NCBI GenBank assembly: GCA_021166835.1
Contig: JAJPEN010000021.1
Coordinates: forward strand, 1-31,426
Length of the DNA: 31,426 nt
Reading direction: 5' to 3'
DNA from: Burkholderiaceae bacterium
GTDB lineage: Bacteria; Pseudomonadota; Gammaproteobacteria; Burkholderiales; Burkholderiaceae
The stretch's first letter is position 1. Each line of letters starts with the position of its first letter. The position numbers and the translations under genes were made by a program. The notes under the pieces were generated by a model that was not told where the DNA came from, did no database searches, and saw only the letters and a list, made by a program, of their open reading frames with translations. This document shows, in pieces, positions 30,917 to 31,426 of the stretch.

Positions 30917-31426
30917 ATGGACGTTCGCGCCGCGATCGCCTGGGAGGCGGGCAAGCCCCTTTCCGTGGAGACTGTGCAGCTCGACGGTCCACGCGCCTTC
31001 GAGGTGCTCGTCGAGGTGAAGGCCACCGGCGTGTGCCACACCGACGAGTACACGCGTTCCGGCGCGGACCCGGAAGGCCTCTTTCCGGCGATCCTCGGTC
31101 ACGAGGGCGCCGGCATCGTGGTCGACGTCGGGCCGGGCGTCACGTCGGTGCGCAAGGGCGACCACGTGATCCCGCTCTACACGCCCGAGTGCCGCCAGTG
31201 CAAGTCGTGCCTGTCGCGCAAGACGAACCTGTGCACGGCGATCCGCGCCACGCAGGGCCGCGGCGTGATGCCCGACGGCACCAGTCGCTTCTCGATCGGC
31301 GGCAAGCCGCTGCATCACTACATGGGCTGCTCCACCTTCTCGAACTACACGGTGCTGCCCGAGATCGCGGTGGCGAAGATCCGCGAGGATGCGCCCTTCG
31401 ACAAGGTCTGCTACATCGGCTGCGGC
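30917..31426 (+). CDS. adhC: Glutathione-dependent formaldehyde/S-nitrosoglutathione dehydrogenase, 5' part
   Basis: 170 codons to the window end, the start of class III alcohol dehydrogenase (FrmA/AdhC). Catalytic-zinc ligands Cys40 and His62-Glu63 (LGHEGAGIV) and structural-zinc ligands Cys92, Cys95, Cys98 and Cys106 ([16 protein letters not shown]) are all present. [11 protein letters not shown] and [14 protein letters not shown] are class III hallmarks. The enzyme oxidises S-hydroxymethylglutathione and reduces S-nitrosoglutathione. The second activity, with NsrR and NO reductase nearby, fits nitric oxide defence, although formaldehyde removal cannot be excluded. ATG 30917 follows the cysK stop by 2 bp. 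The frame is open at the window edge. Confidence 0.95.
   Translation, partial: MDVRAAIAWEAGKPLSVETVQLDGPRAFEVLVEVKATGVCHTDEYTRSGADPEGLFPAILGHEGAGIVVDVGPGVTSVRKGDHVIPLYTPECRQCKSCLSRKTNLCTAIRATQGRGVMPDGTSRFSIGGKPLHHYMGCSTFSNYTVLPEIAVAKIREDAPFDKVCYIGCG

Overview
The window comes from a very GC-rich chromosome (near 70% G+C by eye). Overlapping ATGA/TGATG gene junctions, an NsrR regulator, a cytochrome-c-dependent nitric oxide reductase, a cbb3-like oxidase and a PEP-CTERM protein behind a sigma-54 promoter together suggest a respiratory, probably denitrifying betaproteobacterium (Burkholderiales or Rhodocyclales-like). Placement below that level is not supported. I saw no tRNA, rRNA, CRISPR array or transposase.

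Region 1 (1-2799, minus) holds a nitric oxide reductase operon: a small two-helix membrane protein, a NorC with an unusual second heme-c domain, and NorB, which is cut by the window edge. A very AT-rich island precedes it.

Region 2 (2838-12694, minus) is the most interesting part. It is a tightly packed operon: DUF2946 protein, TonB-dependent outer-membrane receptor, ExbB, ExbD, TonB, a 1406-residue CobN-type chelatase subunit with a signal peptide and a C-terminal membrane anchor, a second ExbB/TolQ-type protein, and a DUF2149 protein. The last three match in kind and order the HmuS-HmuU-HmuV set of Bacteroidota heme-utilisation (hmu) operons. I propose a complete heme-uptake and periplasmic metal-removal system. 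The receptor is energised by TonB-ExbBD. The CobN-like dechelatase may be energised by its own ExbB/DUF2149 proton motor instead of the cytosolic CobST ATPase. An FNR-type box sits exactly where a class II site would be for a leaderless mRNA starting at the first gene.

Region 3 (12802-15792, plus) has a GT4 glycosyltransferase, a polysaccharide deacetylase and an AI-2E/PerM-type permease. Region 4 (15807-17610, minus) has a solitary Uma2 protein and a PEP-CTERM L-type-lectin protein lying between two copies of an 83-bp direct repeat. That repeat is the 3' end of the next gene. Region 5 (17713-24362) has a TPP-dependent acetolactate-synthase-like enzyme, a flavoprotein dehydrogenase, a MetE-like methyltransferase, an enoyl-CoA hydratase and a secreted PRC-barrel protein. 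I cannot assign a pathway to the first four.

Region 6 (24606-31426, plus) is a second respiratory cluster: a 7Fe ferredoxin behind a candidate NsrR operator, CcoN with a CcoS-like N-terminus, CcoO, a monoheme membrane cytochrome c (no CcoP), NsrR, a SCO-family copper chaperone, a membrane protein resembling oxidase assembly factors, CysK, and the start of glutathione-dependent formaldehyde/GSNO dehydrogenase. The two respiratory regions and the heme system fit one theme: life at low oxygen with nitric oxide present, and a high demand for heme and iron.
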